A stretch of 22,149 bases of DNA from an uncultured Eubacteriales bacterium (GTDB lineage Bacteria; Bacillota; Clostridia; Christensenellales; Borkfalkiaceae), in NCBI GenBank assembly GCA_905207235.1, contig CAJLKN010000018.1, forward strand, positions 1-22,149, written 5' to 3'. Made by a program: the position numbers and the translations under genes. The number at the start of each line of letters is the position of its first letter. The stretch's first letter is position 1. Under the pieces are notes generated by a model. That model was given only the letters and a program-made list of their open reading frames with translations, was not told where the DNA came from and did no database searches. This document shows, one piece after another, positions 15,301-22,149 of the stretch.

Positions 15301-17648
15301 AAGTATTCCGTAACGCCTTCCGGGTCTACATAGTAGTCATCGGTCTGATTATCCCAGATCGCATACTCGCCATCCTCGGTATCAATCACTGCGAAACGGT
15401 CATAAACATCTTCCAACGGATCAGTTTTAGCTTCTTCGATAGCCTGTCGTTCCGCTTCTTCCTCCGGGCTGAGGTAGCGTCCCTTTCGTATCAGACCGTC
15501 GATTCTCTGCACCACCTGCGCCCAGGACATCTGCAATTTATCGCAACCGCTCTTGGTGTAAGCAACACCCTTGGCATCGTGATCCTGACCGCTGTGCGTT
15601 GCACCAGAGCAGGCATGGGAATGACCACCGGTTCCGTATTCATGCTTCAGGAAGTCCATCTTTTCCTTGGCAGAATGATTCTCCTGCCAGTAGTTATAAA
15701 TACGGGCTTTACCACCGGAAAAGCCGCTTCCACGGGTCAAGTCTGCATTGACTTCATCATCCGTAATGAACTGGCGGACAAGGGGCATCTGCATCATATC
15801 GGTCTGATACTCACGCAAAGGCATATTCAACTCATACAGCTGTTTCTGAATGAGATTCAGCTTGTGATAGTGAAAACGAAGCAGATCGGGATTTTCCGCA
15901 AGGGTTTTTCTAAATTCCGAATACTGCTGTACCAAGGTTGCGTGGAAACGAGGGTCATCCAACTTTTCAGCCAAGTCTGCGGTTTCGTCAGGGAAACCAC
16001 GAAACGGTTCCTGATGAAGAATTGCCAGATAGTTGCTGGAACGGGCTTCTTCACTCAAATCGTGATAAAGATGCCACAGGGATTCTGCCAACTTCTGACG
16101 CTCATATCCGGATGCTTCTACCAGTTCCACATTAGTTGCGAACCGACCATTTTCAAGCAGTTCTCCAATGCGCTCGGCAACCGTTTCCCAAGAAACGATC
16201 TGCGCTCTGGGGCTGTCAATGGCAGAGGAACCTTTGGCAAGGTGGATACCGTCCTCGGCATACCACGCACAGATATTCCCGCTATCTTCTTTCAGACCAT
16301 AGCCGCCGTGATAGACCTGCTTTAAGGTCTGAACGATTTCTTCCAACGGCTTCTGCTTCATATATTCCAGCGCTACGACTTTTCGGGCTTCATCGGTATT
16401 GCTACCAAGCAGAAGGAAGTGGTCGATTTCTTCCTGGGCAAAAGAAAAAGCAGAGGGCGTAAAGCTCTCTGCTCGGTCGATAAAACTGATTTGTTCATTT
16501 TCGGAGAGGAAAAGGTTCAGACTCAGCTGTTGATAAGCTCCGTCATCACGACTTCCTCCGCCTGTGCTTTCAGGCTGTTCATGTGCTGCACCCACGCCAT
16601 CTGCTGCGTTTCCTTGTCCGGTGCGGGGCTGTCCTTCAGGTACTGCTCCATCAGAAACTCCACTCTGGCTTTCGCTGTTTCCTCGATCTCCCACAGGTGC
16701 GGGAACAGGCTCTCCGTCAGAATCATGTCGTTCAGGAGCATCGGATTGTTCTGTTCCAAAAATGCTCGACGCATCCTGCCGTACTTGCCCAGAGGTTTCT
16801 CTCCCTCGTTCTCCAACTGAAGGTTCGGAATCTGATAATCTCCGGCCTGTCTGTAAGTCATCTCGCTCATAATCTGTACTCCTTTCGGTAGCTTTAATCT
16901 GCTCATGTTCTCCAATCGCTTTTTCGATTTCCTGAAACATCCTTGTGCTGATGGCATTCACCGCAGTACCAAGGGCATTTACCGTCTGTCTGGTGTTAAA
17001 ATCAAACACCTTCTGGAAATCCTCATGCTCGAAGTAGTTGTCGGGACTTTCCACGAACCGGCAATACATCGTATAGGATACGCTGTTTGCCACCGCATTT
17101 TTGAAAGCTACTTCGATGTTGAGTTCATCATACTCCTCAAGGAAGCTGTTGGCAACGATGTCGAGGAACTGCTTTTTGTAATCGTCCCAATACTCAGCCG
17201 CCAGTGCGGATGCAATATCTTCAAGCTGTGCTTCCAGTACCCCGTCAGCGGCAACACCGAAGGTACGCTCCATCGCTTCCATGACATAGGAGCGGTTTTC
17301 AGGCGTCACCTCCCACGGTTTCAGTTCCGGGGAAGAACGGCGAACGCCGGTATCCGCCACATCAAACACATAGCGCAGATACGGTTTATCCCTGTTCATC
17401 ACAAACAGAGCAATGCCGGTAGAGCCACGCTTTACATATCTGCGGTAATTTTCAGCGTTCCAGTCCTCATAGGGCTTGCAAAAGGTCGCATTGGGGCGCT
17501 GAGCATAAATCATCACCTGTTCCGGATAGGTGAACTCATAGTTGCGGGACATCGTTCTCAAAAACGAAGTCCAGTTATCTGTGTTCGAGGTGATTTTCCC
17601 AATCGTTTCTTTTGCTAATCCGGAATAAAATCGCTCTTTTGCGTTCAT
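9318..17648 (-). CDS. Giant polyvalent protein: ArdC-like N-terminus, LPD/YodL domains, N6-adenine methylase fold and SNF2 helicase
   Basis: 2776 residues, the hallmark protein of Tn1549/CTn-type elements. The N-terminus (about 1-110, MNAKERFYSGLAKETIGKI...) resembles the DNA-binding part of ArdC-type antirestriction proteins. An acidic low-complexity linker spans about 255-375. Small LPD-type modules follow, one near 829-855 (VGDTVYLDD) and a YodL-like one near 1066-1156. The methylase part has EPAMGIGNF (1289-1297, SAM binding) and GNVPFG (1351-1356, the NPPF-like motif with Val for Pro). The SNF2 helicase has GAGKT (1965-1969), DESH (2126-2129), ATGTPVSNS, then QKMGAGTNVQ (about 2424) and RNGRIIRQGN (about 2454). 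A coiled coil lies near the C-terminus. GGAGGG precedes the ATG. Likely role: protecting or remodelling DNA on entry; unproven. Confidence 0.93.
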   Translation of the reverse strand: MNAKERFYSGLAKETIGKITSNTDNWTSFLRTMSRNYEFTYPEQVMIYAQRPNATFCKPYEDWNAENYRRYVKRGSTGIALFVMNRDKPYLRYVFDVADTGVRRSSPELKPWEVTPENRSYVMEAMERTFGVAADGVLEAQLEDIASALAAEYWDDYKKQFLDIVANSFLEEYDELNIEVAFKNAVANSVSYTMYCRFVESPDNYFEHEDFQKVFDFNTRQTVNALGTAVNAISTRMFQEIEKAIGEHEQIKATERSTDYERDDLQTGRRLSDSEPSVGERGRETSGQVRQDASSIFGTEQSDAPERHDSDGEPVPAPVGDRGNSESQSGVSDGAVPEGQPRTGQGNAADGVGAAHEQPESTGGGSRDDGAYQQLSLNLFLSENEQISFIDRAESFTPSAFSFAQEEIDHFLLLGSNTDEARKVVALEYMKQKPLEEIVQTLKQVYHGGYGLKEDSGNICAWYAEDGIHLAKGSSAIDSPRAQIVSWETVAERIGELLENGRFATNVELVEASGYERQKLAESLWHLYHDLSEEARSSNYLAILHQEPFRGFPDETADLAEKLDDPRFHATLVQQYSEFRKTLAENPDLLRFHYHKLNLIQKQLYELNMPLREYQTDMMQMPLVRQFITDDEVNADLTRGSGFSGGKARIYNYWQENHSAKEKMDFLKHEYGTGGHSHACSGATHSGQDHDAKGVAYTKSGCDKLQMSWAQVVQRIDGLIRKGRYLSPEEEAERQAIEEAKTDPLEDVYDRFAVIDTEDGEYAIWDNQTDDYYVDPEGVTEYFTDEWLANDYLEEVRQSVAAMESVQPEAPVAEPAEVVEASASEEPKWNYQVGDTVYLDDTAFRVEQITDREVQLRDPTLAYPIFRAENRENFERMLSQDERNHAVRVDAQTEEKPVTEDFLGKTEPRDYTPEYQLLDRLRMDCEYFLGAGQHSEKHLWAGNRHAQIAKMRELYEMIPDKPEWLTPEMINSYEERMAPRYLVAAYHHFENGFDDKLDYYTLEEAEKAAQGYVDGTMEDDGFKYDGAAVYDQQEHKCIRIYGDYPDEKAHAQVRASAEPEQQEPEHFIDHFYVAEDIQKRGALDIKEYSSFDDALRAYYALPDTQRKALGAMNTRDLPGSLDFVQCVDGKDTIIQDYAQVDGWQNAEVMDIIAQLEQSITTREIPPVPAVNFHITDDNIGEGGPKQKFARNIAAIETLFKLESENRNATTEEQEILSNYVGWGGLADAFDPDKGNWAKEYQTLKNLLSEDEYAAARASTLNAHYTSPTVIRSIYDAVGQMGFETGNILEPAMGIGNFFGMLPPEMQSSRLYGVELDSITGRIAQKLYPNAEIKVAGFETTDRRDFYDLAVGNVPFGNYKVSDKPYDKLGFSIHNYFFAKALDQVRPGGVVAFVTSRYTMDSKNSDARRYMAQRAELLGAIRLPNDAFKKNAGTEVVSDILFLQKRDHPIDIVPEWVNLDRTEEGHTMNSYFVAHPEMVLGDTVEESTAYGMDITVRPIEGMELSELLKEAVSHIQGTYQAVELPEADKGKEIETIPATPDVKNFSYTVVDGNVYFRENSLMRRVDLNEKAKDRVMGMVELRGIVNELIEYQLEDYPDEMITQKQAELNDAYDAFAAKNGLINNRANGQAFADDSSYYLLCSLENVDEDGNLKSKADMFTKRTIKPERRVTSVDTPSEALAISIGERGKVDLPFMAQLLGTPGEYDAIQAELRGVIFKDPMAPDAVEVGWQTADDYLSGDVRSKLRVAQMAADRDSSFHINVEALQKAQPKDLDASEIDVRLGATWIDADYIQQFMEETFETPYYLRRSIEVKFSELTAEWRINGKSSPNYNDVAAYVTYGTERANAYRILEETLNLKDIRIYDTIEDADGKQKRVLNKKETTLAQQKQQAIKDAFRDWIWRDPHRRGTLSTKYNELFNSTRPREYDGSHIRFGGMNPDITLREHQRNAIAHVLYGGNTLLAHEVGAGKTFEMAASAMESKRLGLSQKSLFVVPNHLTLQWANEFLHLYPSAKLLVATKKDFETANRKKFCARIATGDYDAVIIGHSQFEKIPLSAERQERQLREQIDEIEGAIAELKWQRGENFTIKQMEKTRKSLEARLDKLLAADKKDDVITFEQLGVDRLFVDESHAFKNLFLYTKMRNVAGLSTSEAQKSSDMFMKCRYMDELTGGRGVIFATGTPVSNSMTELYTVMRYLQYSTLQQKNLTHFDSWASTFGETTTAIELAPEGTGYRARTRFAKFFNLPELMNMFKEVADIKTSDQLHLPVPEAKFETVVVQPSEYQKDMVASLSERAADVHAGIVDPSVDNMLKITSDGRKLGLDQRLMNTLLPDDPDSKLNACVGNILRIWQDGQADKLTQLVFCDLSTPKNDGTFNVYDDVKTKLIANGVPAEEVAFIHDADTEAKKKDLFAKVRTGQVRVLLGSTQKMGAGTNVQDKLVAVHHLDVGWRPSDMTQRNGRIIRQGNRNKEVQVYQYVTEGTFDAYLYQTLENKQKFISQIMTSKSPVRSCDDVDEQALSYAEIKALCAGNPLIKEKMDLDIDVARLKVLKADHQSQQYRMEDKLLKYFPAEIEKQTGYIHGFEADIKTVEAHPQIADGFCGMEIMGKAYTEKADAGEILLAACKDTKSADPVPLGSYRGFQMELSFDSFRNEFDVTLKGAVSHRVALGTDARGNITRLDNALAGILERLERANEQLNNLYNQQEAAKAEVGKPFPQEAELTAKSQRLAELDAALNMEDSVENRDERSESERPSVLADLKSKAEHIPPAKYSETREEVL

Positions 17649-17666
17649 TGTATCCCTCCAATCCTA

Positions 17667-17873
17667 TCAATCCGGATAAAGGTTCAGCTTCTCAAAGGCG
17701 GCATCGTCCATGGCTGAAACTTTACGGAGAACCGAGTCTGCCAAAGCAAAAAGCTCTGACTCGTCCTCCGAAAGCTGTTCCTTCATCAGTGTCAGTGCTT
17801 CACACAGCCCTGACCTTGTGCCAGGGCTGTAAAGCATCATCATGTTCCGCTCATCCTGTGTGAAATCCATCAT
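17667..17873 (-). CDS. Transposon-transfer assisting protein, TTRAP family
   Basis: 68 residues, starting MMDFTQDERNMMMLYSPGTR and ending DDAAFEKLNLYPD. Length, the FTxDERNMM start, the conserved helical middle (LCEALTLMKEQLSEDESEL) and position just before the giant methylase-helicase gene match the small TTRAP family of conjugative transposons. Molecular role is not known. The ATG overlaps the upstream stop (ATGA) and GGGAGA gives a ribosome binding site; a second ATG follows at once. It is 18 nt from the next gene. Confidence 0.85.
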   Translation of the reverse strand: MMDFTQDERNMMMLYSPGTRSGLCEALTLMKEQLSEDESELFALADSVLRKVSAMDDAAFEKLNLYPD

Positions 17874-18466
17874 TCAATCTCCCTTTCCGGGTGGCTCTTG
17901 GGCGGCTTATGGGAAACATCCGGCACGGGCTTTTCCTTTAACTGCTCCAACACCGAAGGACGTTCCTCTAATCCGGACGCTTTTCCGTTATTGATGATAC
18001 CGTCAATCATCCCATAATCATCTTCCATTGCCATCTCTGCGTTTTTCAGGTAGTTTTCGGACTTCATAAAGTTTTCCAGCTTCTGAAACCCAACAGAATC
18101 TACATAGTGAAAGGATACCTCACCGACTACCTTTAAGGCTACGATGTCGCTGACCGACATACTGTGACCACGGAAATCATCCGGGTGGTCAATATTGAAC
18201 TTTACATACAAATCTTCCAGCTGCCGATTCACATCCTCGGACATAGAAATGGAGCCATGATAGACCACCTCGTAACGGTCAATCTCAGGCTCCATTTCTT
18301 TCTTCTGAAGGTAGCTGTAATTTGCAAACATGAGCGGGATATTATCGTCTACATCTTCCCGCAGCTGAAGAATCGCATAGGAATCCGTGGGGCTTTCCAG
18401 AAAAGCAACCATTCTGTCATCCGGGGTGGTATTTCCGTGAACATCATCCCATTTTTCGTTTTTCAT
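17870..18466 (-). CDS. YodL/DUF4316-like mobile-element protein
   Basis: 198 residues from the ATG at 18466 (MKNEKWDDVHGNTTPDDRM), chosen for AAGGAGG upstream and only 13 nt spacing from the previous gene. The central part (about 30-110) resembles YodL modules: RMVAFLESPTDSYAILQL, then RYEVVYHGSISM and DLYVKFNIDHPDDFRGHSMS. The segment MEDDYGMIDGIINNG near 145-165 is a motif I associate with DUF4316. The tail is proline- and charge-rich (SVLEQLKEKPVPDVSHKPPK), and EERPSVLEQLK echoes SERPSVLADLK at the end of the giant protein. Function unknown; it is regularly co-encoded with topB and TTRAP. Confidence 0.75.
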   Translation of the reverse strand: MKNEKWDDVHGNTTPDDRMVAFLESPTDSYAILQLREDVDDNIPLMFANYSYLQKKEMEPEIDRYEVVYHGSISMSEDVNRQLEDLYVKFNIDHPDDFRGHSMSVSDIVALKVVGEVSFHYVDSVGFQKLENFMKSENYLKNAEMAMEDDYGMIDGIINNGKASGLEERPSVLEQLKEKPVPDVSHKPPKSHPEREIE

Positions 18467-18479
18467 ATCCGTGTCCTCC

Positions 18480-19325
18480 TTATCGTTCAGGCTCTTTGCG
18501 TTTGGGAGAGGGACTGGCAGGCGCAGCTTTTTCTGCGGCCTGTGCCAGTTTTTCCATGACCGACTCACGCTTCGGAGAGTCGAGCTTATCCAGCTGACTT
18601 TTCAGCACTTTGGCAACCTCAACCGCAGTTTCCTCACGGGCTTCTTCAATGGCTGTATTCAGGAACTCACGATACGGAGCCGTATTACCAGCGGCAAGAT
18701 CTGCCTTGATTTCTTGGATATGCGCCTGCACATCATCGACCTGATCCATATATTCATAGGGGTCGAAGTTCTCTGCAAAACGGTCGAGCTTAAAAGCAAG
18801 CTCAGCGATAGGGTCATTGACCACCACCGCCTGTCTGCCGACTTCAAAAGCCTGCTCCATGACATCCTCATAGAACATTGCCCGCAGTTCCCGGCGCTCC
18901 AGCCCGAAGGATTCCAGAATATCCCGGCGGACTTCGAGCATGGACAGTTCAGGGTTATCAACCTGACCGCCATCAATCTCGTTGTAGTTTTCATCCAACA
19001 GGGTGTAGTCGTAACCATCTTCGCAGGTCTGCACCGCAAGGATTCTATCCTTTCCGACCTTCCATGCGGCTTCATCGCCCATAATCTCAGGCTCCGGCAT
19101 ATAGCTTGCGCCGTTGCGCTCCATAATTTCTGCAAACTGGCAGATATGAAACACATTGTATCCGATCTGCGTATGATACTCGTCAATGAAGGTGCAGGGC
19201 TTCACAACCATTTCATCCGGGTAGTGAATCTGCACACAGCTGCCATCGGGGATATGAAACAAATCCTTATAATGGCTGTCGATAAATCGGATTTCCTTAC
19301 CATCCGGGTTGTACTCATTTGTCAT
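18480..19325 (-). CDS. LPD-type (large polyvalent protein-associated) mobile-element protein
   Basis: 281 residues, beginning MTNEYNPDGKEIRFIDSHYK. The first 130 residues form a beta-rich module (LFHIPDGSCVQIHYPDE, CTFIDEYHTQIGYNVFHICQFAE, YDYTLLDENYNEIDGG) that I associate with LPD16-type proteins of conjugative transposons. The rest is helical (RRELRAMFYEDVMEQAFEVGRQ, then long charged helices) with a Pro/Lys-rich tail. No catalytic motif is visible. ATG overlaps the topoisomerase stop (ATGA) with GGAGG upstream. The domain name is from memory of the family and should be treated as provisional. Confidence 0.7.
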   Translation of the reverse strand: MTNEYNPDGKEIRFIDSHYKDLFHIPDGSCVQIHYPDEMVVKPCTFIDEYHTQIGYNVFHICQFAEIMERNGASYMPEPEIMGDEAAWKVGKDRILAVQTCEDGYDYTLLDENYNEIDGGQVDNPELSMLEVRRDILESFGLERRELRAMFYEDVMEQAFEVGRQAVVVNDPIAELAFKLDRFAENFDPYEYMDQVDDVQAHIQEIKADLAAGNTAPYREFLNTAIEEAREETAVEVAKVLKSQLDKLDSPKRESVMEKLAQAAEKAAPASPSPKRKEPER

Positions 19326-21397
19326 TTGCGCTTTCCTCCATTTTCAAATTCCATACTGAACTTCGTTTTGCCATCATCTGATACCTCCATAAAGACGGTG
19401 GCATCAAAGGTGTTGCCCGTTCTTTCGGACTTGCAATTCTTGAGCTTTACCTTGCCGGAACCAAGCAATTTCTGCGCCGTGGCAGAAGTCATGCTCTTGC
19501 CGATGCTCGCAAAGTAGCGATTGTTTTTCCAGAGGGCAAATTTGCAAGCTCTGTTGGAACAGAAAAATGCCTTGGCTTTGTCCTCTACAGCACTGCCGCA
19601 GAGCGGGCATTTGCCGATAGAATTGGCTTCTTTCGACATCATAACCTCGGAATCACGGATTACTTCATAGTTCTGAATCAGACCGGCAATCACATCTTTG
19701 ATCTCGTCCATAAAGTCCTCGCTGGCATATTCGCCTTTCTCAATGAGCAACAATTTTTCTTCCCAATCCGCCGTCATGGATGGGGACTGAATCTGTTCCG
19801 GCATGACTGTTACCAGAGCCGTACCCTTGTGGGTCGGAATCAGGTGTTTGGTTTTCTTATCACCCTTACGCTCCAGAAAACCGATGCGAACCAGCTTCTC
19901 AATGATACCGGCACGGGTCGCAGGCGTTCCCAAACCTTTGCGCTCCACCTCATCAGGCATTTCGTCCGCACCGGCAGTTTCCATAGCAGAAAGCAGAGTA
20001 TCCTCGGTAAAGTGTTTAGGGGGAGATGTTTTCCCTTCCTTGATTTCCGTGCCGCTGACGGTCATTTCGTCACCAACGGAAACAGAAGGGAGTGTCTGCA
20101 CGTTTTCGTCGGATTTTGTCGAATCATTTTTCTGAACCAGAGCTTTCCATCCATCCTGCACAACAGTTTTGCCTTTGGTGGAAAACACGGTACCGCCACA
20201 GTCCAGCTCAATAACTGTCTCTGCGTATCGGTGCGGATCGCCAACAGCTACGCACAACCGATTCGAGATCAGTTGCAAAATTGCAAGTTCACCCTTGGGA
20301 AGTTCGCTCAGATTGCATTTCTGCAATTCTCTGGTCGGAATGATGGCATGGTGATCTGTGACCTTTTTGTTATTCACAACCTGCTCTGCATGAACTGGTA
20401 TGTTATCCACATCCTCCACGGGGAATGTGTGGAAAGCCAGCTTTACGAGGTCGGTCAGGCTATGTGCCATATCTTCCGTCAGAAACCTGCTGTCGGTACG
20501 GGGATAAGTGACCAGTTTCTTTTCATAGAGGTTCTGCGTGTAGTCCAAGGTCTGCTGTGCCGTGTAGCCAAGCACACGGTTGGCTTCTCTCTGTAAACTG
20601 GTCAGGTCATAGAGCGCAGGCGGCTTTTCTGTTTTCTCCTTACATTCAGCTTTCTGAACGATTGCCACCGAACAGCTTTGTTTGACAGCTTCGGCTGCTG
20701 CCTTGGTTTTGAAGCGTTCGCTTGCAGCCGTAAAACCATCCAATCCAATCTGAACTGTGTAGAACAGTTCAGGCTTGAATGCGGAAATGGCAGCTTCTCG
20801 CATAACAGCCATAGCAAGGGTAGGGGTCATAACACGACCAACATTCAGGGTCTGCCCGTAAAGGGTCGAAAAAAGTCGAGTAGCGTTAATACCAACAATC
20901 CAGTCGGCTCGTTCTCGACACAGTGCTGCTTCATACAAAGCATCATATTCCGTTCCAGACCTGAGATTTTCAAAGCCCTCCTTGATTGCTACATCTTCCA
21001 TCGAGGAAATCCAAAGCCGCTCAAACGGCTTTCTGCACCCGGCTTTGTGGTACACCAACCGAAAGATCAGCTCGCCCTCACGACCGGCATCTGTTGCACA
21101 CACAAGACTCGCAACATCTTCTCTGGCCATGAGCTTTTTCAGAATCCCAAACTGTTTTTTCGTACCGGCAGAAACCTCATACTGCCAGTCCATCGGGAAG
21201 ATAGGAAGGTCTGCATAAGCCCATTTGCTGTACTTCGCATCATAGACTTCCGGCTGTGCCAGCTCCACCAAATGCCCTACACACCAGCTGACCACATATC
21301 CGTTTCCCTCTAAGTAGCCATCCTCACGCTTGGCAGCACCTAACACTTTGGCAATACTCTGTGCAACCGAAGGCTTTTCAGCCAAAACTAATTTCAT
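19322..21397 (-). CDS. topB: DNA topoisomerase III (type IA)
   Basis: 691 residues. Relaxes or decatenates single-stranded crossings, presumably during processing of transferred DNA. The Toprim domain begins KLVLAEKPSVAQSIAKVLG and has the metal-binding CATDAGREGELIFRL (about 102-115). LNVGRVMTPTLAM (about 187-198) follows, then the catalytic tyrosine Y298 in LVTYPRTDSR. A C4 zinc-finger (CPLCGSAV...CSNRAC) lies near 600-625, ahead of a C-terminal domain. I start at 21397 because AAGGAG is 9 nt away; the ATG at 21403 is too close. First gene of the transfer operon, next to a leader terminator. Plasmid- and ICE-borne TopB of this size is standard in this element family. Confidence 0.94.
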   Translation of the reverse strand: MKLVLAEKPSVAQSIAKVLGAAKREDGYLEGNGYVVSWCVGHLVELAQPEVYDAKYSKWAYADLPIFPMDWQYEVSAGTKKQFGILKKLMAREDVASLVCATDAGREGELIFRLVYHKAGCRKPFERLWISSMEDVAIKEGFENLRSGTEYDALYEAALCRERADWIVGINATRLFSTLYGQTLNVGRVMTPTLAMAVMREAAISAFKPELFYTVQIGLDGFTAASERFKTKAAAEAVKQSCSVAIVQKAECKEKTEKPPALYDLTSLQREANRVLGYTAQQTLDYTQNLYEKKLVTYPRTDSRFLTEDMAHSLTDLVKLAFHTFPVEDVDNIPVHAEQVVNNKKVTDHHAIIPTRELQKCNLSELPKGELAILQLISNRLCVAVGDPHRYAETVIELDCGGTVFSTKGKTVVQDGWKALVQKNDSTKSDENVQTLPSVSVGDEMTVSGTEIKEGKTSPPKHFTEDTLLSAMETAGADEMPDEVERKGLGTPATRAGIIEKLVRIGFLERKGDKKTKHLIPTHKGTALVTVMPEQIQSPSMTADWEEKLLLIEKGEYASEDFMDEIKDVIAGLIQNYEVIRDSEVMMSKEANSIGKCPLCGSAVEDKAKAFFCSNRACKFALWKNNRYFASIGKSMTSATAQKLLGSGKVKLKNCKSERTGNTFDATVFMEVSDDGKTKFSMEFENGGKRK

Positions 21398-21414
21398 TTG
21401 CATCTGCTCCTTTC

Positions 21415-21455
21415 ACAAAAAAATAAGCAGCCACACACCGTAGTGCATGACTGCT
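21415..21455 (-). terminator. Terminator/attenuator in the topB leader
   Basis: A 13-bp stem with three G-U pairs (21426-21438 with 21443-21455, TACG loop in the minus-strand RNA) is followed by TTATTTTTTT. It ends 18 nt before the topB start and 60 bp after the terminator of the preceding gene, so it seems to lie inside the topB leader. Confidence 0.75.
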
Positions 21456-21519
21456 ATGTAAAAAGTTCGGAAAGGATTTTTGCAACCTGATACAATTTTC
21501 TGTTCTACAATCTCCGTCA

Positions 21520-21566
21520 TAATAAAAATATCTCCATCATTTCAAAAGAGAATGACGGAGATATTT
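21520..21566 (-). terminator. Terminator of the AAA/DUF4143 ATPase gene
   Basis: Arms 21526-21541 and 21551-21566 form a 16-bp stem with one mismatch and a 9-nt loop, 8 nt beyond the stop codon. TTTTTATT follows on the minus strand. Another copy of the arm motif, TCTCCGTCAT, lies at 21511-21520. Confidence 0.85.
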
Positions 21567-21574
21567 CACCTTGC

Positions 21575-22149
21575 TTATTCTTGTAGCAACCAATCGGCTA
21601 TATCGTGAATTTCGATTCCTTCATAGCTATATTGGGGATGTTTGGTTCTGGCAATAATCATTTTCGGATAAGCGTCTCGAATCTGAAGCAGAGGAGAGCA
21701 TTCTCTCTCAAATGTTTCCTGCCCGGAAATGTTGTCGCTGACCTGAATATAAATCTTTTCGCTACCTCTCTGAGCAACAAAGTCGATTTCCTTTTGATAG
21801 AGCTTGCCGACATAGACATCATATCCACGGCGAAGAAGCTCGATACAAACAACGTTTTCATATACTCTGCCATAGTCTATATTTCTGCTTCCCAGTATTG
21901 CATATCGAATACCGCTGTCACACAAATAGAACTTTTCAGAGCTTTCAAGGTATTTCTTACCTCGGATGTCATATCTCTTAATATCATAAAATACAAAAGC
22001 ATTGCACAAATACTTAATGTACTTGCCGACGGTTACATGATTGGTTGGAGTCTCATTTGCTGTCAGTAGCTGACTGACCTTATTCGGAGAAGTCAGGTTG
22101 CTGATATTATCCATAAGGAACTCGCTCAGACGTTGTAAAACCAAAGTGT
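21575..22149 (-). CDS. AAA ATPase with DUF4143 domain (partial, N-terminus off window)
   Basis: The last 191 residues of a protein whose frame is open to the right edge. The visible part matches the C-terminal DUF4143 module of AAA_14-type ATP-binding proteins: a winged-helix-like segment (SPNKVSQLLTANETPTNHVTVGKYIKYLCNAFVFYDI), then RYDIRGKKYL, KFYLCDSGIRYAIL, YENVVCIELLRRGYDVYVGK, and KEIDFVAQR, a PD-(D/E)xK-like fold core. The Walker motifs would be in the missing part. Role of this family is not established; it is frequent cargo in Firmicutes and Bacteroidetes genomes. It has its own terminator and lies upstream of the topB operon, so it is probably an independent transcription unit. Confidence 0.85.
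   Translation of the reverse strand, partial: TLVLQRLSEFLMDNISNLTSPNKVSQLLTANETPTNHVTVGKYIKYLCNAFVFYDIKRYDIRGKKYLESSEKFYLCDSGIRYAILGSRNIDYGRVYENVVCIELLRRGYDVYVGKLYQKEIDFVAQRGSEKIYIQVSDNISGQETFERECSPLLQIRDAYPKMIIARTKHPQYSYEGIEIHDIADWLLQE

Noticed and set aside
11796..16325. Long plus-strand frames of 1033 and 450 codons
   Set aside because: They lie fully antisense to the giant gene, whose motifs are clear. The translations are rich in Cys, His, Phe and Ile with no recognisable domain, and no operon context supports them.
16905..17618. Plus-strand frame of 237 codons
   Set aside because: Antisense to the conserved N-terminal domain of the giant protein, without a supporting neighbour.
18471..19517. 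Plus-strand frame of 348 codons
   Set aside because: Antisense across the LPD-type gene and the topoisomerase end, both well supported with ribosome binding sites and ATGA overlaps.
1..22149. CRISPR arrays, tRNA or rRNA genes, insertion sequences, integrase or element attachment sites
   Set aside because: No regularly spaced repeats, no RNA gene signatures, no transposase or integrase frame and no convincing terminal repeats were found; the element ends lie outside the window.

Overview
The window looks like part of a conjugative element of the Tn1549/CTn type from a low-to-mid GC Clostridia, probably a gut Lachnospiraceae or Oscillospiraceae relative. This placement is an inference. It rests on the gene set (TopB, LPD/YodL proteins, TTRAP, giant methylase-helicase, MobC, CD1845-like protein, MOBP relaxase), strong AGGAGG ribosome binding sites and many Rho-independent terminators. 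Neither end of the element is in view.

Right two thirds (about 7.05-21.4 kb, all minus strand): a transfer and mobilization operon. It reads topoisomerase III, LPD-type protein, YodL/DUF4316-like protein, TTRAP, a 2776-residue methylase/SNF2 polyvalent protein, MobC, CD1845-like membrane protein and relaxase. Most junctions overlap (ATGA or TAATG) or are 13-18 nt apart. A leader terminator precedes topB, terminators follow mobC and the CD1845-like gene, and a strong one ends the relaxase gene. At the right edge is the C-terminal part of an AAA/DUF4143 ATPase with its own terminator.

Left part (about 0.9-6.8 kb, plus strand): a cargo module for sensing and resisting a cell-envelope peptide or antibiotic. 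A small HTH protein, an OmpR-type response regulator, an ABC ATPase with degraded catalytic motifs, a six-helix permease and a sensor kinase with almost no extracellular part form the first unit. A second unit holds a 57-residue two-helix membrane protein, a canonical BcrA-like ATPase and its permease. CCTTAGA-type direct repeats with 11-bp spacing precede both units, so the response regulator probably controls both. An M48 metallopeptidase domain without its usual N-terminal part lies at the 3' end.

Left edge (1-900): a second, different mobC (cut by the window edge) and an XRE regulator, both minus strand, separated by a hairpin-rich non-coding stretch. Two mobC genes in 9 kb point to a composite or nested element. 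Hairpin clusters at 303-384 and 6864-6994 share a CTTGTTGGG(G)A core, and a third copy lies just after the second mobC. I propose these as oriT/nick-region candidates.
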